A stretch of 64,000 nucleotides of DNA from Phallus indusiatus (Eukaryota > Basidiomycota > Agaricomycetes > Phallales > Phallaceae), in the NCBI GenBank assembly GCA_027605045.1, contig JAQFWX010000137.1, forward strand, positions 27,565 to 91,564. The letters are read 5' to 3'. The notes below the pieces were generated by a model. It made no database searches and had not been told where the DNA came from. It saw only the letters and a list, made by a program, of their open reading frames with translations. Shown here piece after piece: positions 1-12,200 of the stretch; the stretch's first letter is position 1; the number at the start of each line of letters is the position of its first letter. Position numbers and translations under genes: made by a program.

Positions 1-1398
1 ATTTCGCCCGACCGATCCCACCCCGCAACTCGTCCGCGAGGCCGTGCAAGAACGAGTTACTCGAACTGGCACACAATCCATTGATCTGTTACAGGCATGA
101 ATTCACCATATTTTTTAAAACTTTATCGCGTTCTCACTTCTCTTCCCTTGAAACATGGTTATCTAGCTCCACTGGTCCGATTACTCTTCACGAGCTTATG
201 TTCTCGCCTTGCGTTATTTGCAGGCCCTTCAAACCGGTCCCAATAAATTAATTAATTCCTTGGGCTTGTGTAATTTCGATTCAGCCCGTACAGATGAGAT
301 TTGTTCCATTCTCGGTCCAGGTGCGATTGTCAGCAACCAAGTTCAGGTCAGGACACCCTCGACAGCCATTATCTTCTTTCACAAATGACCCTCAAATGTA
401 ATCAACACACTTACAGTTCTCCTTAATCGACACCCGTCCTTTGCACAATATGGCCGATATCTGTCAAAAACACAATGTAAGTGCCATCTTTTTTTCTTTA
501 CCCTTTTATCTGTCATATCCATCTATCCGCTCGCCCCACCTTCCATGAAAGTTTATGTCATAGCAACTTACGCTGCATGTTTTTTTCCCCTTATTCTTTA
601 GGTCAAACTATTAACATATGGTACACTGGTAAATATCTTCCCATCGGGTTTAAAAGCCCCAACCTCACTCTTTAATTTTACATGTTCTTTTCTTTTTCTG
701 TTGATGGAAAATCAGTGCGGCGGTTTCCTGTCTGACAAGTATCTTGGAGCGCCACTTCCCGATGAATACGCGTTACTCACACCTTCCCAACGCAAGGTCA
801 GTAGGTCGATCTAGATAACCATCATATTTCCAAATTCCAAAGCTACCCGTTATTGGGGCACAATACTCATTTCTCTCACAATCACCCTTGAAACAGTATC
901 TTGATATCATCCTAAATGTCTGGGGGGACTGGCCATTGTTTCAACAACTTCTCCGCACCTTGCGGAGTATTGGTGACCGGCACGATGGCCGCAGTATATC
1001 CGTGGTCTCCACTCGCTGGGTACTAGATCAACCGTTCGTCGCCGCAGTTCTAGTAGGCAAGTCCCTTCTTTCCTTTTCTTATTCGTGTTGCCAGTCTAAA
1101 ACTGAGTTCGCGCCGTCCCCATAGGATCACGTCTAGGGGTTTCGGAGCACACAAGTGTGAGTTGTGGATGATTCGTTGATCCATCACCGTCACTATCATC
1201 ATCACCAAAAATTGATTTGCTGATCGACTGCTTCTGTTGCTTTCCACCTTCTTTTCTCCATATAAATAGGACAATCGTCGCGTCTTTGGTTTTCGTTTGA
1301 CGGCAGAGGACAATGCCGCTATTCACAAAGTTCTTGCCTTGTCAAATTCACGGAAGTTGGTGATGAGTCTGGGAGACTGTGGGGCGGAGTACCGATAA
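1..1398 (+). CDS. Aldo/keto reductase, 3' part (5' end outside window)
   Basis: NADPH-dependent oxidoreductase of the aldo/keto reductase superfamily, in the subgroup of fungal proteins with the motif VKLLTYGTLCGGFLSDK. Read in exons: the window starts inside an exon encoding ...TGTQSIDLLQ, which continues as LHWSDYSSRAYVLALRYL, LGLCNFDSARTDEI, ILGPGAIVSNQVQFSLIDTRP, TPSQRKYLDIILNVWGDW, VVSTRWVLDQPFVAAVLVG, SRLGVSEHT and a last exon ending GDCGAEYR before the TAA at 1396-1398. SNQVQ and the following SLIDTRP are typical of the barrel's later strands. The catalytic Asp/Tyr/Lys region lies upstream of the window. The intron at 95-166 has a GC donor (CAG then GCATGA) and must be removed to give DLLQLHWSDY. 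Cytosolic enzyme; substrate unknown. The next gene converges on this one. Confidence 0.85.
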
Positions 1399-2017
1399 CA
1401 CAGATGGTTTTATGAAGCGGTCGTTAGCTGGCCACATCACTAAAAGGAGCTCCATTATATTACCCGCACGCACACGCGCGTCGTATACTCTGTATTTTCA
1501 AAAACAAACAAAAAAAAAAACTGGTTTTCGTCAAGGTTTCGATGCATGTGACTCCCCGGTCTCTATGTAAAAAGTCACATCTGCGCTTTTTCCTTGTCGG
1601 GTGCTTTTTTAAGCTTGTTTACCACCTACTTGTTCTCGATTTGCCACCGGCACAATAATTAATAGGAGAATTCATCACACGACAGCCACGGAGATAGACC
1701 TCAGAGAGGTATAGACCCCAAATATCCACGTTTTTCCGGTATTGACGTCGAATGATGCAGTTTGTGGGAGAATCGGCTGGAATCGGGAATTGTAGCTGAT
1801 CCAGGATGCGTATATTATCACGCGCTTTATTCCAATGGGTATAAGATACAACACGCGCACTCATCTAAAATACATGGAAAGTAAAGACCTGCTGAGGGAG
1901 AGAGTCGTGGTACAAACAACATATTATCGAAATGTAATTAATCTGTCCGGGAGAATTAAAGAAAAGTAATATAGGCACGAGAACTTTCGATGACAGATAT
2001 GAAAATAATATAATTTC
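1399..2017. other. Convergent intergenic region, no gene seen
   Basis: About 0.6 kb between the stop of the aldo/keto reductase and the stop of the opposing hydrolase-like gene. It would hold both 3' ends. Short antisense ORFs here have no recognisable motif or splice support, and I see no repeat or RNA gene. Confidence 0.6.
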
Positions 2018-5000
2018 TCAAAGCCGCGCTGTGTTTAAACGTCGAATGGGTTCTAGTTTGCGGCGAATATCGCGTAACACGGCTGTTCTTGGATGCCACT
2101 CGTCAAGAGCAGTCCGCAACGAAAAAAATTCGGACGAAAATAAGGAAGAGACATCGGGGTTAGCAATTAGGTCACGTAAAGCCCAAGGTATCTGCGGTTG
2201 TCAAACAGAAAAAAAGGAAAAGGAAAAAAAGCGCGGTTCAGTGAGAGAATTAACCCCGAAATAATTAGGAACCCGTTCAAGTTCCGTGAATCGGGAGAGA
2301 GAAAAGTCTGAAAAACCCACCTCATAATCATTACGAGCGGCGCGTGCTGTGAATGGTTCGACTATGAGGTCATGATCAGAAGCAATTACTCCGCTAGTTT
2401 CGAACAGGAAGCGCACGGCGAGTCTAGGTTGTGGGTTATTCCAGTGTCCTGTCAATGAGAAAATAGAACTCCTATTACCTGTAAGACGCCGGCGCCTCAT
2501 AAGCCTTCGAATGACCCACTCCAGTAAGTGAACCAGCAGTAGCCTCAGAAAGATGCGCAATAAGACCGCTATCATTCAACCCGGCATTCCGAATCTTGAA
2601 TAATAAAATAAGAAGGTTTGATAAAACATCGGTAGAACTGAGGCTCGTTGATTAGCGATGAATTCGGGAAAAAGAGGAGGGAAAGTCTGTATACTGATAT
2701 GCATCCCCATCGATGTACAGGGCACGGAGAATCAAAGGATGTGTACTGTTGATATACCGGGCATTTATCACTCAAAAGGTAAAGGTGCATCTTACGGAGA
2801 ACTCACGCAGTCACGAAAGCTCCAGAATAGATCTAAGGAAGCAGATTATCAGAATAACCTCTCGGTCGAGAGCAAAAAAGGGGAGGTGTATGTTTTACCG
2901 GCACAACTTGATCATTTAGGCTAGCAATATAAGTAAATTTAACCTGAAAGACCGGATTCCGTGTCATGAGATTTCCAATCACATTCTGTTTGAAAATGAA
3001 CTTACCCCATGATGCAAACACTTTGACAACGCAGTTACATAGGTCTTAGAGACCGGCGATTCGGAATCCTTTTGTTTATAAAATAAGGTCAACGGAAACA
3101 GCCGAACGAGACAAAAAAACTGAGATGTACCTGAAAATCGAACAATTCACGAGCCGCTGCTGACTCGAAGTACTATAAAATAGCTTAATTTCAAAAGAAA
3201 TTAGAATGAGCGCAAATGAATGTACTTGCTTGGATGTAAGGGTTCATAAGATAATTGTTGTTTAGGTGCAAGAAGGGCCCATTATGAACTCCACATAACG
3301 CGAGAATGCCGATATATTGCGGTGCCGACACAGAGGCAAGAAGAGAAGAACTGGGCGTTCGAATATGTCCTTTCTCGATAAGACGGTCAACAATCTGCGT
3401 AGTCACGATCGATCCCTGAGAATGTGTTCCAAACAGGATAGCATCAGCACTTTAATGTTAGAACGACAAATAGTATAAATTTAAATACATGTTCAAATAA
3501 TAGTAAGTGACTTACGTTTGAAGATCGTTTATCCAGTCTTCATGACTGAGGTATTCTTGAAATAGACTAATAATGACGTAAGCAATGTCCACTCTTTTTT
3601 ACCCCAAGTAGACGAAAGTAACCTATCGACGCGTTGCGCTACCGTTCCCCCACCTTGTAAAATGATTTTGGTCACTTTTTCCAAAACTATACCATGCTCG
3701 TCAAAGTATTCGCATACTGCCTTCTCTAACATGGTGGCAAACTTCTCGCTGGTCCCCGTGGGCTTCATTTGCTAATGCTTAGTCCTCTTTCTCATGAAAG
3801 AAACGTTGTCGAAAAATGCTGACCTCTCCAAGGACCTGGCGAATGAAAGCGCCAGGAAACCATCCATGAATCCCTACCACAACGACACGTTTTATCTTGC
3901 TTATCACTTTCAGCGGCTCTTCTCCCAATACGTTCCACGTCTTGGGTAATTCTTTGCCAAAAAGTTCTCTCTCTTTCCCTTTACCCTTGTCCTTGGAGTC
4001 CTCATTGAAAAGCATTTTCGTAACATAATTCACAGTGCGGTGCAGCGTTGATGCCTCTTTGGGCAGTGGTATTGATCTAGGAGGGTGACAAAAAGTGTCC
4101 TCGAATGTAGGAAGAACTAAAAAATCCGGCTGCTGGGACGTAGCGGACATTGCAGAAGGGGCCGCGGACGCATCGCGTTTTGATTTAGGAATGGTTGACT
4201 CCGAGTTCTGGTCTGGCATATGAGACTGTGGATCGGTTTGGCTGTTTGTTCCATTGGATATTACCTGTTTTGTATGGATCGAAGGTTCTTCATCAACGAC
4301 GACGACTTCCATAGTTTCCCCTTCCTCTTTGACCGCTCTCCAACGAGCATTGGTGGTTGCCAAAACCGAAAGCCAGCCAGCCCTGGTTTCCGGGCTTGTG
4401 CCCATTGGAGATGCATTCATTTGAGAAGGTTCCATTCCGGCACTGACAATGGCTGAAGCTGGCTCTATGATTGAGTTAGATGGAGAACTTGAGCGCCACC
4501 GTATCCAAGACGTAAGCCAAGAGTCGCCAGTCGATGGTACAAAAGGTATCGCTTTGATATCGGAATGAGGTTCGCGCGATTCCGAGGGCACAGGCGAAAC
4601 TACAGCATCAGAACTGGGTGAGCGCGCCCCGGGTACGATCGAGATCGGGAATTTTAGATAATCTGACCAGGTCGTAGATGAAGCTGCCGGCTTTTCAGTC
4701 GAAATGGATTCGGGAAGCGTATTGGACGGAATTTCTGCCTCAGATATTTGAGACAAAGGTTCTTTTTCGTCGTGAGATATTGAGTCTAAAATGAACTTAT
4801 AGCTTTCACATGATTGGAAAACACACGGCTGCACACTTACGAGATGGGATTTCCCCGGTACGGGCCTCAGACTCAATTCGACTATCCGGCTCCGGGGGTA
4901 ATACTTGTCTCGAAAACAGATAACTGGGTATATATGACAAAGAGCTACTACGAGTTTCGGTACGCTGTGCGTTGTTGTCTCCTGTCGGTAGAGCCGATGT

Positions 5001-5771
5001 TTCCGTCGGATGTGTTGAGCCATCTTGGCAACTCAAGTCATGACCAGATTGTACTATAGATTCGGCGGGCAACGTTCTTTTGGGGGTTTCTGTTTGATTG
5101 AGAGGATCCCCAGCAGGAGATTGTTTAGACTCAGCAGGAAGGCTGGCCGAGGGATCCGGTTTGGTAGAACTAGACGGCTCGTTAGCCAACCCGCTAACAC
5201 ATGATTCGGTACTTTTACGAAACATCTTAGTAGAATTTAGAATGCTTCTGCTCAAAGATGATTCCGAAGTAGGTCGTCTATCAAGTCCAGAAGTTTGTGT
5301 AGATACGGAGTTTAGGGACAGTGGCACAGAATCTGTGGAAAGACAGTTTGTAGCTGGTACCCCAATAGAACTATCCTCCGTGATGTTTGATTTTGGCGGG
5401 GGGGAACAATTTGATGACATTGATGCTTCAGAAAGTGGACGTTGAATAACCCGCTCGACCCGGGGAATTGCGGCAGGTTTCTGTCGTCGTTTAGTAGAAT
5501 ACAAATTGGAAAACAAGCTGTTATTGGAACGAGAAACAAGGGGAGAAAGAGTATTGTCTTGAATACCATCATTTTCTAGAGTATTCATGTCAGAAGAGCC
5601 GTCGTTCGATTGGAAACCGCCAGGCTGTCGCGGTAAGGTTGCTGCAGCAGCGCCGGGGGATGTGCTAACTTGAACAGAGTCCGCATGCACGAGTGAAATA
5701 TCTGCCTGTGCAAGCTTTGGAGTTGAGTGCCACCTAGTTGACCTTGAGGACCGAGAGGAACGACGACTCAT
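2018..5771 (-). CDS. Large fungal alpha/beta-hydrolase-like protein
   Basis: About 1,000 residues. Residues 1 to roughly 600 are low complexity and Ser/Pro-rich (start MSRRSSRSSRSTRWHS at 5771). The C-terminal part carries an alpha/beta-hydrolase fold signature: strand plus oxyanion-type loop VVVVGIHGWFPGAFIR, then PTGTSEKF, then the nucleophile-elbow-like segment DAILFGTHSQGSIVTT. After that come FTYIASLNDQVVPV (usual place of the acid residue) and NAGLNDSGLIAHLSEATAG followed by GVGHSKAYE (His). The last exon ends RRKLEPIRRLNTARL before TGA at 2018-2020. Introns checked include 4785-4840 (GTAAGT...TTTTAG). The order HG, GxSxG-like, D and H is consistent with a serine hydrolase or lipase, but the substrate is unknown. 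It resembles conserved fungal hypothetical proteins; I know no characterised member. The next gene upstream (OXR1-like) is on the same strand. Confidence 0.8.
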
Positions 5772-7213
5772 GACAGGAGCTCGTGCAGCATGCTAATGAC
5801 GCAAGTCCCGAACGAGTGAATGATGTGACTTGTGTGACCTTGCTTTGTCGGCATTTTCGGCACTGCATTCATCCGGACAGCTGAAGAATAAATGGTATTA
5901 TCTAGACTGATCCTTATCATGGGCAATTTGCCATGTTACACTTAACAGGCTTTAATAGTGATACAAAGGGAAATATAGATTGCCGATTAATCCGGCATTC
6001 AAGCTTCAAGGATTTTCACGACGATATCGATGCTCCAGCTTAGGACACCGGTTTGATCATGACTCAACATCAGTGCGTTTTACCCAGGTTATCATCAACC
6101 ATATTAGCAGGCACTTTTGCAGGCACTTTTTCAGAAAATTGCTTGCGTGCAAATTGCGCCACCGGATATATATTACCATGTCTTAACACAATACTTATAC
6201 AAAGCAACCGGCGCGACGGTATCGATGGGGTGTTCGAGATCTTTATTAACCCGTGGCTTTCGCACATATCAATGTTAATGGCTTAGAATGCAAGGGTCTT
6301 TGAAGATTGTTCATTGTTTTAGAAAGTTCCTCAGTCGCCGATTCCTTTGAATTTTCTGATACTCATCGGAAAGAATAGGATCGTAATCAATTTATACGAC
6401 GGCAATGCTAGTCTTTCGAATACAGGCGTACCGAAGTTAGAGTAACTCAAAAAGTAGAAGTGCCACTGCCGGATACATACATTTCGACTTAACATGTGTT
6501 CCTTGTCCTCAGTCGCGTATGGTCACCGGGCTGCGTACCTTAATGACCTAAATTACTCGCCGTCAACAAAACATTGCAAACCGGGTTACAATGGCCTCCC
6601 AAAAGGAAGATTGATGTCAACTTAGTTTAACCTGCACTCCTGAATCTTCTCGATCTGTGTATCAAGAGATCGCCAGACGCTTACTTTCTCCCTAAAAGAT
6701 TTAGGATATCGATATCGATCTACAAAACTATACGCGTAATCAAATCTACTGCAAGCTCAAGAGACTAAGGACTAGTAGAATCTCACGACTACCGCACAGA
6801 CAATCGCTGAGATGGCGAACCCTTTCTGCCAAGCGTACATTCTTTCCTTGACTATGAAAACTGCCCGGTTTTAATTAGACTATTGATGTCACCGAAAAGG
6901 TTCAAATCGCGTAGCAAGACTTTGTGGTCATATATGGCGACGGCGCAAGTGTTTGTAATATAGCGCATTTCGGTAAACTCCTTGGAAAATAATACAAGGT
7001 CTGATTTTTTAATGTCAAAGAAGAGCTAAGATGCAATGTCGCGAATGACCGCTTTAAGATGGTATGGTTATTAAATACTGATGCTTCTGGTTAATCCGGA
7101 CTATCTTCTAGTCGTCATCCACATACTTCAATGTCATGAAAGGTACCAATAAGACAAGGCCGCGGTTAACAAAAGCAATATTTGGCTCTCGCTACGTATG
7201 GTAGTCTTCGCTA
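5772..7213. other. Intergenic region, 1.4 kb, no gene seen
   Basis: Lies upstream of the hydrolase-like gene and downstream of the TLDc gene, both on the minus strand. Only short unsupported ORFs are present. There is a small tandem duplication of GCAGGCACTTTT near 6,107-6,131 and a short GATATC repeat near 6,706. I recognise no promoter motif with confidence. Confidence 0.5.
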
Positions 7214-8819
7214 TTAATTAGTGATTCCCCATATCTCGACGCCTACACATTCAAAATCTATGGTCATGTCACTAGCATCATGCACGCTGCTTCCGGATAA
7301 CACAGGGTTATTGAAAGTGGGGCAGGACGCCGATGATCCATCCGTGAGGTTTTCACTTAAATAAAGACCATATTTTCCGGTCCTATGAGTTTACTCCTAA
7401 GTTGCGAAGATACAGGAAGAGGAAAAAATAACCTACCCGCCGCCAAACGAAATGAAGTCCTTATCGCAAAGAGCAACGTAGTCATTTTTGCCCGTCCACT
7501 TGAATGTCTGAACACTTTTTCGATCTCTACTGGTCCACAGAAACCTTTAAAACAGCGATATCTTTTAGGGGTAATATATTAAAGAAGAACAGTGACGAGA
7601 CATACGAATCACCGGTGCCGTAGTACGCGGATGATGAGTGAATGGCTCCTCCCATCCAGACCCCGAATACACAATCATCTGAATCCTGAATAGCGACTAA
7701 AGTGCTGGATATTTTAGAGGCACATCGACTATAAAGGGTTTGCAACGACACTCCATGTTGATCTGAGCTGTAAAGCAAAGTCCACGATTTCACAAGTCTG
7801 GGTAAGGGAGGAAGGTTGGCTCGTATCTACATAATCCCTAGTCAGTTAGAAACCGGAGCAACGAGATAGATCCAATAGCACCTGTTCCGCCAATTCTAAT
7901 TTGAGCACGGGGGTCGTGTTTTCTTTTCGTCCTTCTAACTTTAACCTACGAAGGTAATTATCATTTTCGTCGAAGACAAAGCCGTTTTTATTCCAAGAAT
8001 AGTCCCCAGCAAATCCAGGGGCACCTGAAGGTGGAGCGAATATGTGGGGGGCAAAAGGAGAAGAATGTGTGACAGGCGGTGAATCAGATCGATTTCTGTG
8101 TGGTGATTTGACAGTGCCATGCTTGACAGTATAGGGTAAAGACGAAACTGATGCGTTAAGAAAGTTCGACATCCACTTCCGAGGTAAAGTGGCAGTCGAC
8201 AAACTATCTGAACGTTCGTTATGAACTGAGTTAGATGCTTTCCAGCTCTGAGTCTGTTCTGGCATGGTTTGTGAAGAGATTGAAGAGTGTGGTTGTTGTG
8301 TCATGTAATCAAATTGCGAAGCGGGAGGTGAAGACTGCTGTTGATTTATAAAAGAAGGGGTGAACTAGTACTGCGGCCAATAGACTCAGCCCGCAACAAC
8401 GAATCTTGTTCAAATTGTGAGATTTGATTTGCAACTCGTTTCTGATTTTGTTCATGGTTCTTTCTGGCTTCTTCAGTTATATGATCGAAGAAATTGGTCT
8501 TTTTTGGTTTTATTGCGGCTGGAGGGGTGTTGTCATCGAAATCAAGTAGTAGTGGATGTTCCCTAGTCTCCTCTGGCGTTGGAACGGAAACGAAAGCGCC
8601 GAAATCAGAACGCAATGGGGAGGATGCTTCCCGCCCCTCTCCATAAGCCAATTGGGACGGAGATTGGAATATCGTGTCCTCCGTAGTGAGAAGGCTGTCA
8701 AATAAATCGTTTGGGTCGTTGGCAGGCTGAATCACCCGTTCATTAATTGCAGATCGTCGTGACGGCGGCGGCGGCGGTGGTGGTAGAGGTATTAAAGGTG
8801 AATCGAGTGGAGGCGTCAT
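7214..8819 (-). CDS. OXR1: TLDc-domain protein, oxidation resistance 1 (OXR1) family
   Basis: TLDc proteins protect against oxidative damage and, in yeast and mammals, bind and disassemble the V-ATPase. The protein starts MTPPLDSPLIPLPPPPPP (ATG at 8817-8819) with a proline run. A disordered Ser-rich middle follows (FDHITEEARKNHEQNQKR, TATLPRKWMSNFLNASVSS). The C-terminal TLDc domain is clear over several exons: LPPLPRLVKSWTLLYSSDQHG, SLQTLYSRC, VAIQDSDDCVFGVWMGGAIH, YYGTGDSYV, FKWTGKNDYVALCDKDF, FISFGGG, KFGLYLSENLTDGSSA, CPTFNNPVLSG and the terminal DFECVGVEIWGITN before TAA at 7214-7216. All the conserved TLDc blocks, including the closing VEIWGI, are present, so the gene looks intact. Length, roughly 450 residues, fits fungal OXR1 proteins with a long N-terminal tail. 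Confidence 0.9.
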
Positions 8820-9202
8820 TACAAGTGTTCGCTAAAACAATGAGCCATGCAAACACGCAGTCAAGAAAATAAACCTACTTTGTCAATATTATAGTAATGC
8901 TGTGTTCAACATAACCAACCATCGGGCATTGAGATTAAGGGGAACGGCCACAGGTGACGCAGTCGTCAAGAAGAAGTCTTGAAAGGCACAAGGTGTTACT
9001 AGCCCAGTGACTAAATAATTTGAAAAGCGCTCCGGAATCGTTTACGCATACTTGAACAGGAGGGTTCGGTACAACAAATACTATTTCACATGTATGAAGA
9101 AGCTTGTTCATTTAATATACAAATAAACATAGGACACAGCTAAAGAACCATCCAATCTCCAATCCTGTAACAAAATCACGAGAACATTCAGTTACGAGTA
9201 TA
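8820..9202. other. Short intergenic region
   Basis: About 0.4 kb between the start of the OXR1-like gene and the probable stop of the alpha-mannosidase, both on the minus strand. It holds the OXR1 upstream region. It may also hold a last small mannosidase exon, because a GTATGT donor occurs at the end of the ...DLACHSR coding stretch with an acceptor TTTGTTACAG near 9,167. Confidence 0.5.
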
Positions 9203-12200
9203 TCACATATACAGAAATTGTAATACATACCTCGAATGACAAGCAAGGTCCCAAGATGCTGAGGAGATGACCAGTTTCACAGTTAACACTTGGAATGCAC
9301 GAAGATTAACGTCCATGTACGAAATTTGCTCTGACGCCAAGTCTGGGATCATCTTGTTGATCTCTAAAACTTCTAGATCATCCTCCAGCAAGTTGGTAAT
9401 AGTAGCCTTGGAGATATCAATCCAACTGGCAACGTTGATTCTCGCGGCAGCGTGACCACCAAATGCCTCATATAAACGCAAGACAACAGTGGAAGAGCCT
9501 TTCTTAAAGTCTGTTTCATGGAAATCATCATCATCGCCTCGTTTGATAGTATCCAATACCACATTGGTTGCTCCGGTCACGTAGAAGGGAGTTTGAGGTA
9601 AACAGCTGCCTGCCTTCTTGGCATCGATCATGAAACGAACTAGTTTCGAAATTAAGTTAAACAATTAACAAACCCAAAAGCATTGCTCATACCGCGTAAA
9701 GGAGTATTGAAAATGTAAGCTGCCATTGGAACATCAGACTCCAAGAAGTGACCTTTATGAGGATAAACAGCCCAGGAAAACTCATGCTTCCCTGATTTCA
9801 TGTCAGCAAATACAGAAAAGGATTGTCATAAGAAAGTTATTTCTCACCCTGATCTTGTTCAGCATCGGGTGCGGTTGCAGCTCGCAATAGTGATATGGAC
9901 ATGATATTGCCACGCGTGGCAAAACCATATTTGGATTCTGATAAGAGTGCCACTCCATATCCGTATTCACTTAGGTCGGCGTACTAGAACAGTTTAGAGA
10001 ACACGTATCAACATATGTAAAGGAAGAGCTTACCTTATGGGCACAGACTTCGAACTTCGCTATATCCATTGAAGTGTTCTTGTGGGTGGGGCGTTGAACA
10101 TATCCAAAAGGTGCTTCATAAGTCGCATTGTCATTACGAATATCCACAGGAATCTCGACTAGTAATAATATTAGATTAGTTAACGTGTACTTCACATGAC
10201 TTACATTTCAAGAACTTATGCCTTTCATGCCAGTCTACTTCGGCGTCGAAGCGAAGAAGTGAATTGGACTTGGCGTCGAGGGTTGCTTCAAGACAGATTA
10301 GTCAATGAGATGATTCCAATATATCGACACGACACTTACCATTTATAGCATCTAAGGAAATCTGAAGAAATAGCCGCAATTAAAATTACATCGATAAGTG
10401 AGGCTGCGGGTACTTACGGTAACCTTGATTGTACTGCTTCCATATGTAACGTTCCCAACGAGAGATGCGCGTAACGGTCCTTTTTCCGCAACAGAAACAG
10501 CAGTGAATTTCAAGATATGAGGTGTTTCCAAATGATGAATCTCAACATCTGAACGCCTACACGTGAGAATGGACCAAACTCGGCTTGTTAAATCGTCTTA
10601 CCCCATGCATCCCAATAGTTCGGTCTATCGTTGTATATGATCAAGCCACCAGTTTGACCAGTAGGAACCAGTTCTCGACTGTGAATGATCAAAACTGAAT
10701 ACGCTTAGCGAATATGGGCTGTGTACCTTTGTTGGATATCAATGAGACTACTTATACGTCCCTCTGCAATCGTCAGCTTAAGTCGTGAGTTCTGTAGAAC
10801 AAAGACGTCCTTGGATATCTCTTTGGCTATATCTACGTGAGCATGAAAGAGATCAACGCTATGGGCAAATAACCTACCAGATGTAGAAGGCATATCGGCG
10901 AAGAGGCCTCGCGAAAGAGCAGGACCGCAAGGTTTGGATGCATCGATGAGAACTAAGCCACTATTTCCTTTTCGGTTTATTTGAACAATCTCTGCTTTCA
11001 ACTTGTTTCCGGCAGCTCCATTCAATGGCACTTCGACGACTGCTAAGTAACGGAAAGGCGTTGTATTATATGCAACTATCTTCCCGTTACCAGAGGTTTG
11101 TAAGGGGTGGGTCATGGAAAATGGTATCGAGTTGGGTATCAATTTTTGACTGGCCTCTTCTAGTAATTCGTGTGCTTCCTTCTTCACCCGTGCGTATATT
11201 CTTTCAGCGTCATCATATACCATCCCGCTAAAAGAAATGAGGATATGCTGATGTAATTTGACCAACAACTTACATGGCAGAGCCAGGAAGCACTATTCAG
11301 AGTTTGGTTTATTGAATAAGATGTATTGATATCGAATAAAGTCTTACCGTCATGGACTGCAAAGCATGACGAGTCAGTAATAAATCAATAAATAAATACG
11401 ATTGCTTACATTGATTGAGAAGAACATTTTCCCAGAGATCGTTGATTTGTTCCTGAGGGTAAGAATAGTTCTCCTTGTTGTATAGCGAAGCTAGGGTTGC
11501 CAGATGCTAGGGTACGAAGAGGTCGTCAGGGTTAGAAAATGACGCTAGAAATGGGCCCGCTATACCTCCACTTCTCGTAGTAGAATTTCCGATTTTCGAT
11601 TGCCTTTTTTGATGGAGCCTGAAATATTATTTCAGCCGGTGCGGTAAAGAAAAGAATTTACATGTTGTCTTTTACCATGACTAGTATAAGTGCCCCGGTG
11701 GAACTGACCGAATTCAGACTGAGTTTAATGGAACGAGAATCGAAAAAATACCTCGAGATACAGTTCGCCAATCCTGCCCAGTATGAACAATAGCATAGCA
11801 ATACTTAGTCAACACGCACCATGTAGGTAGAGTAAGTCCGGCTTTCGTGTCTTTCTCTAGATCATAAAAGAAGCTATCGACGCTGTTACCCATACTAACT
11901 ACAGGGAGCTCTCTGTTGTTATTGCCAGCGGCCCGGATGCGACGAAGCTGAAACTTCTCTCAGATCATTAAAAGTACTCATTCAGTTCAAACTAACATTT
12001 TCGAGCATTGGAGCCAGGGGTCCGCCCCCTCCGTCTCCGTTACCAAAAACAAGCAATGCAGTGGTTGACGATTCTAAATTCTGTACACGAGTCAAATGCG
12101 GCTTATCCCAGTTGAAAAAATGGCGCGGTACCTTATGATTTGAGATGCCCTTCATGACATCTCCCACTGTCGCTTGAGCAGTGTAGGTGTCTTACCGATG

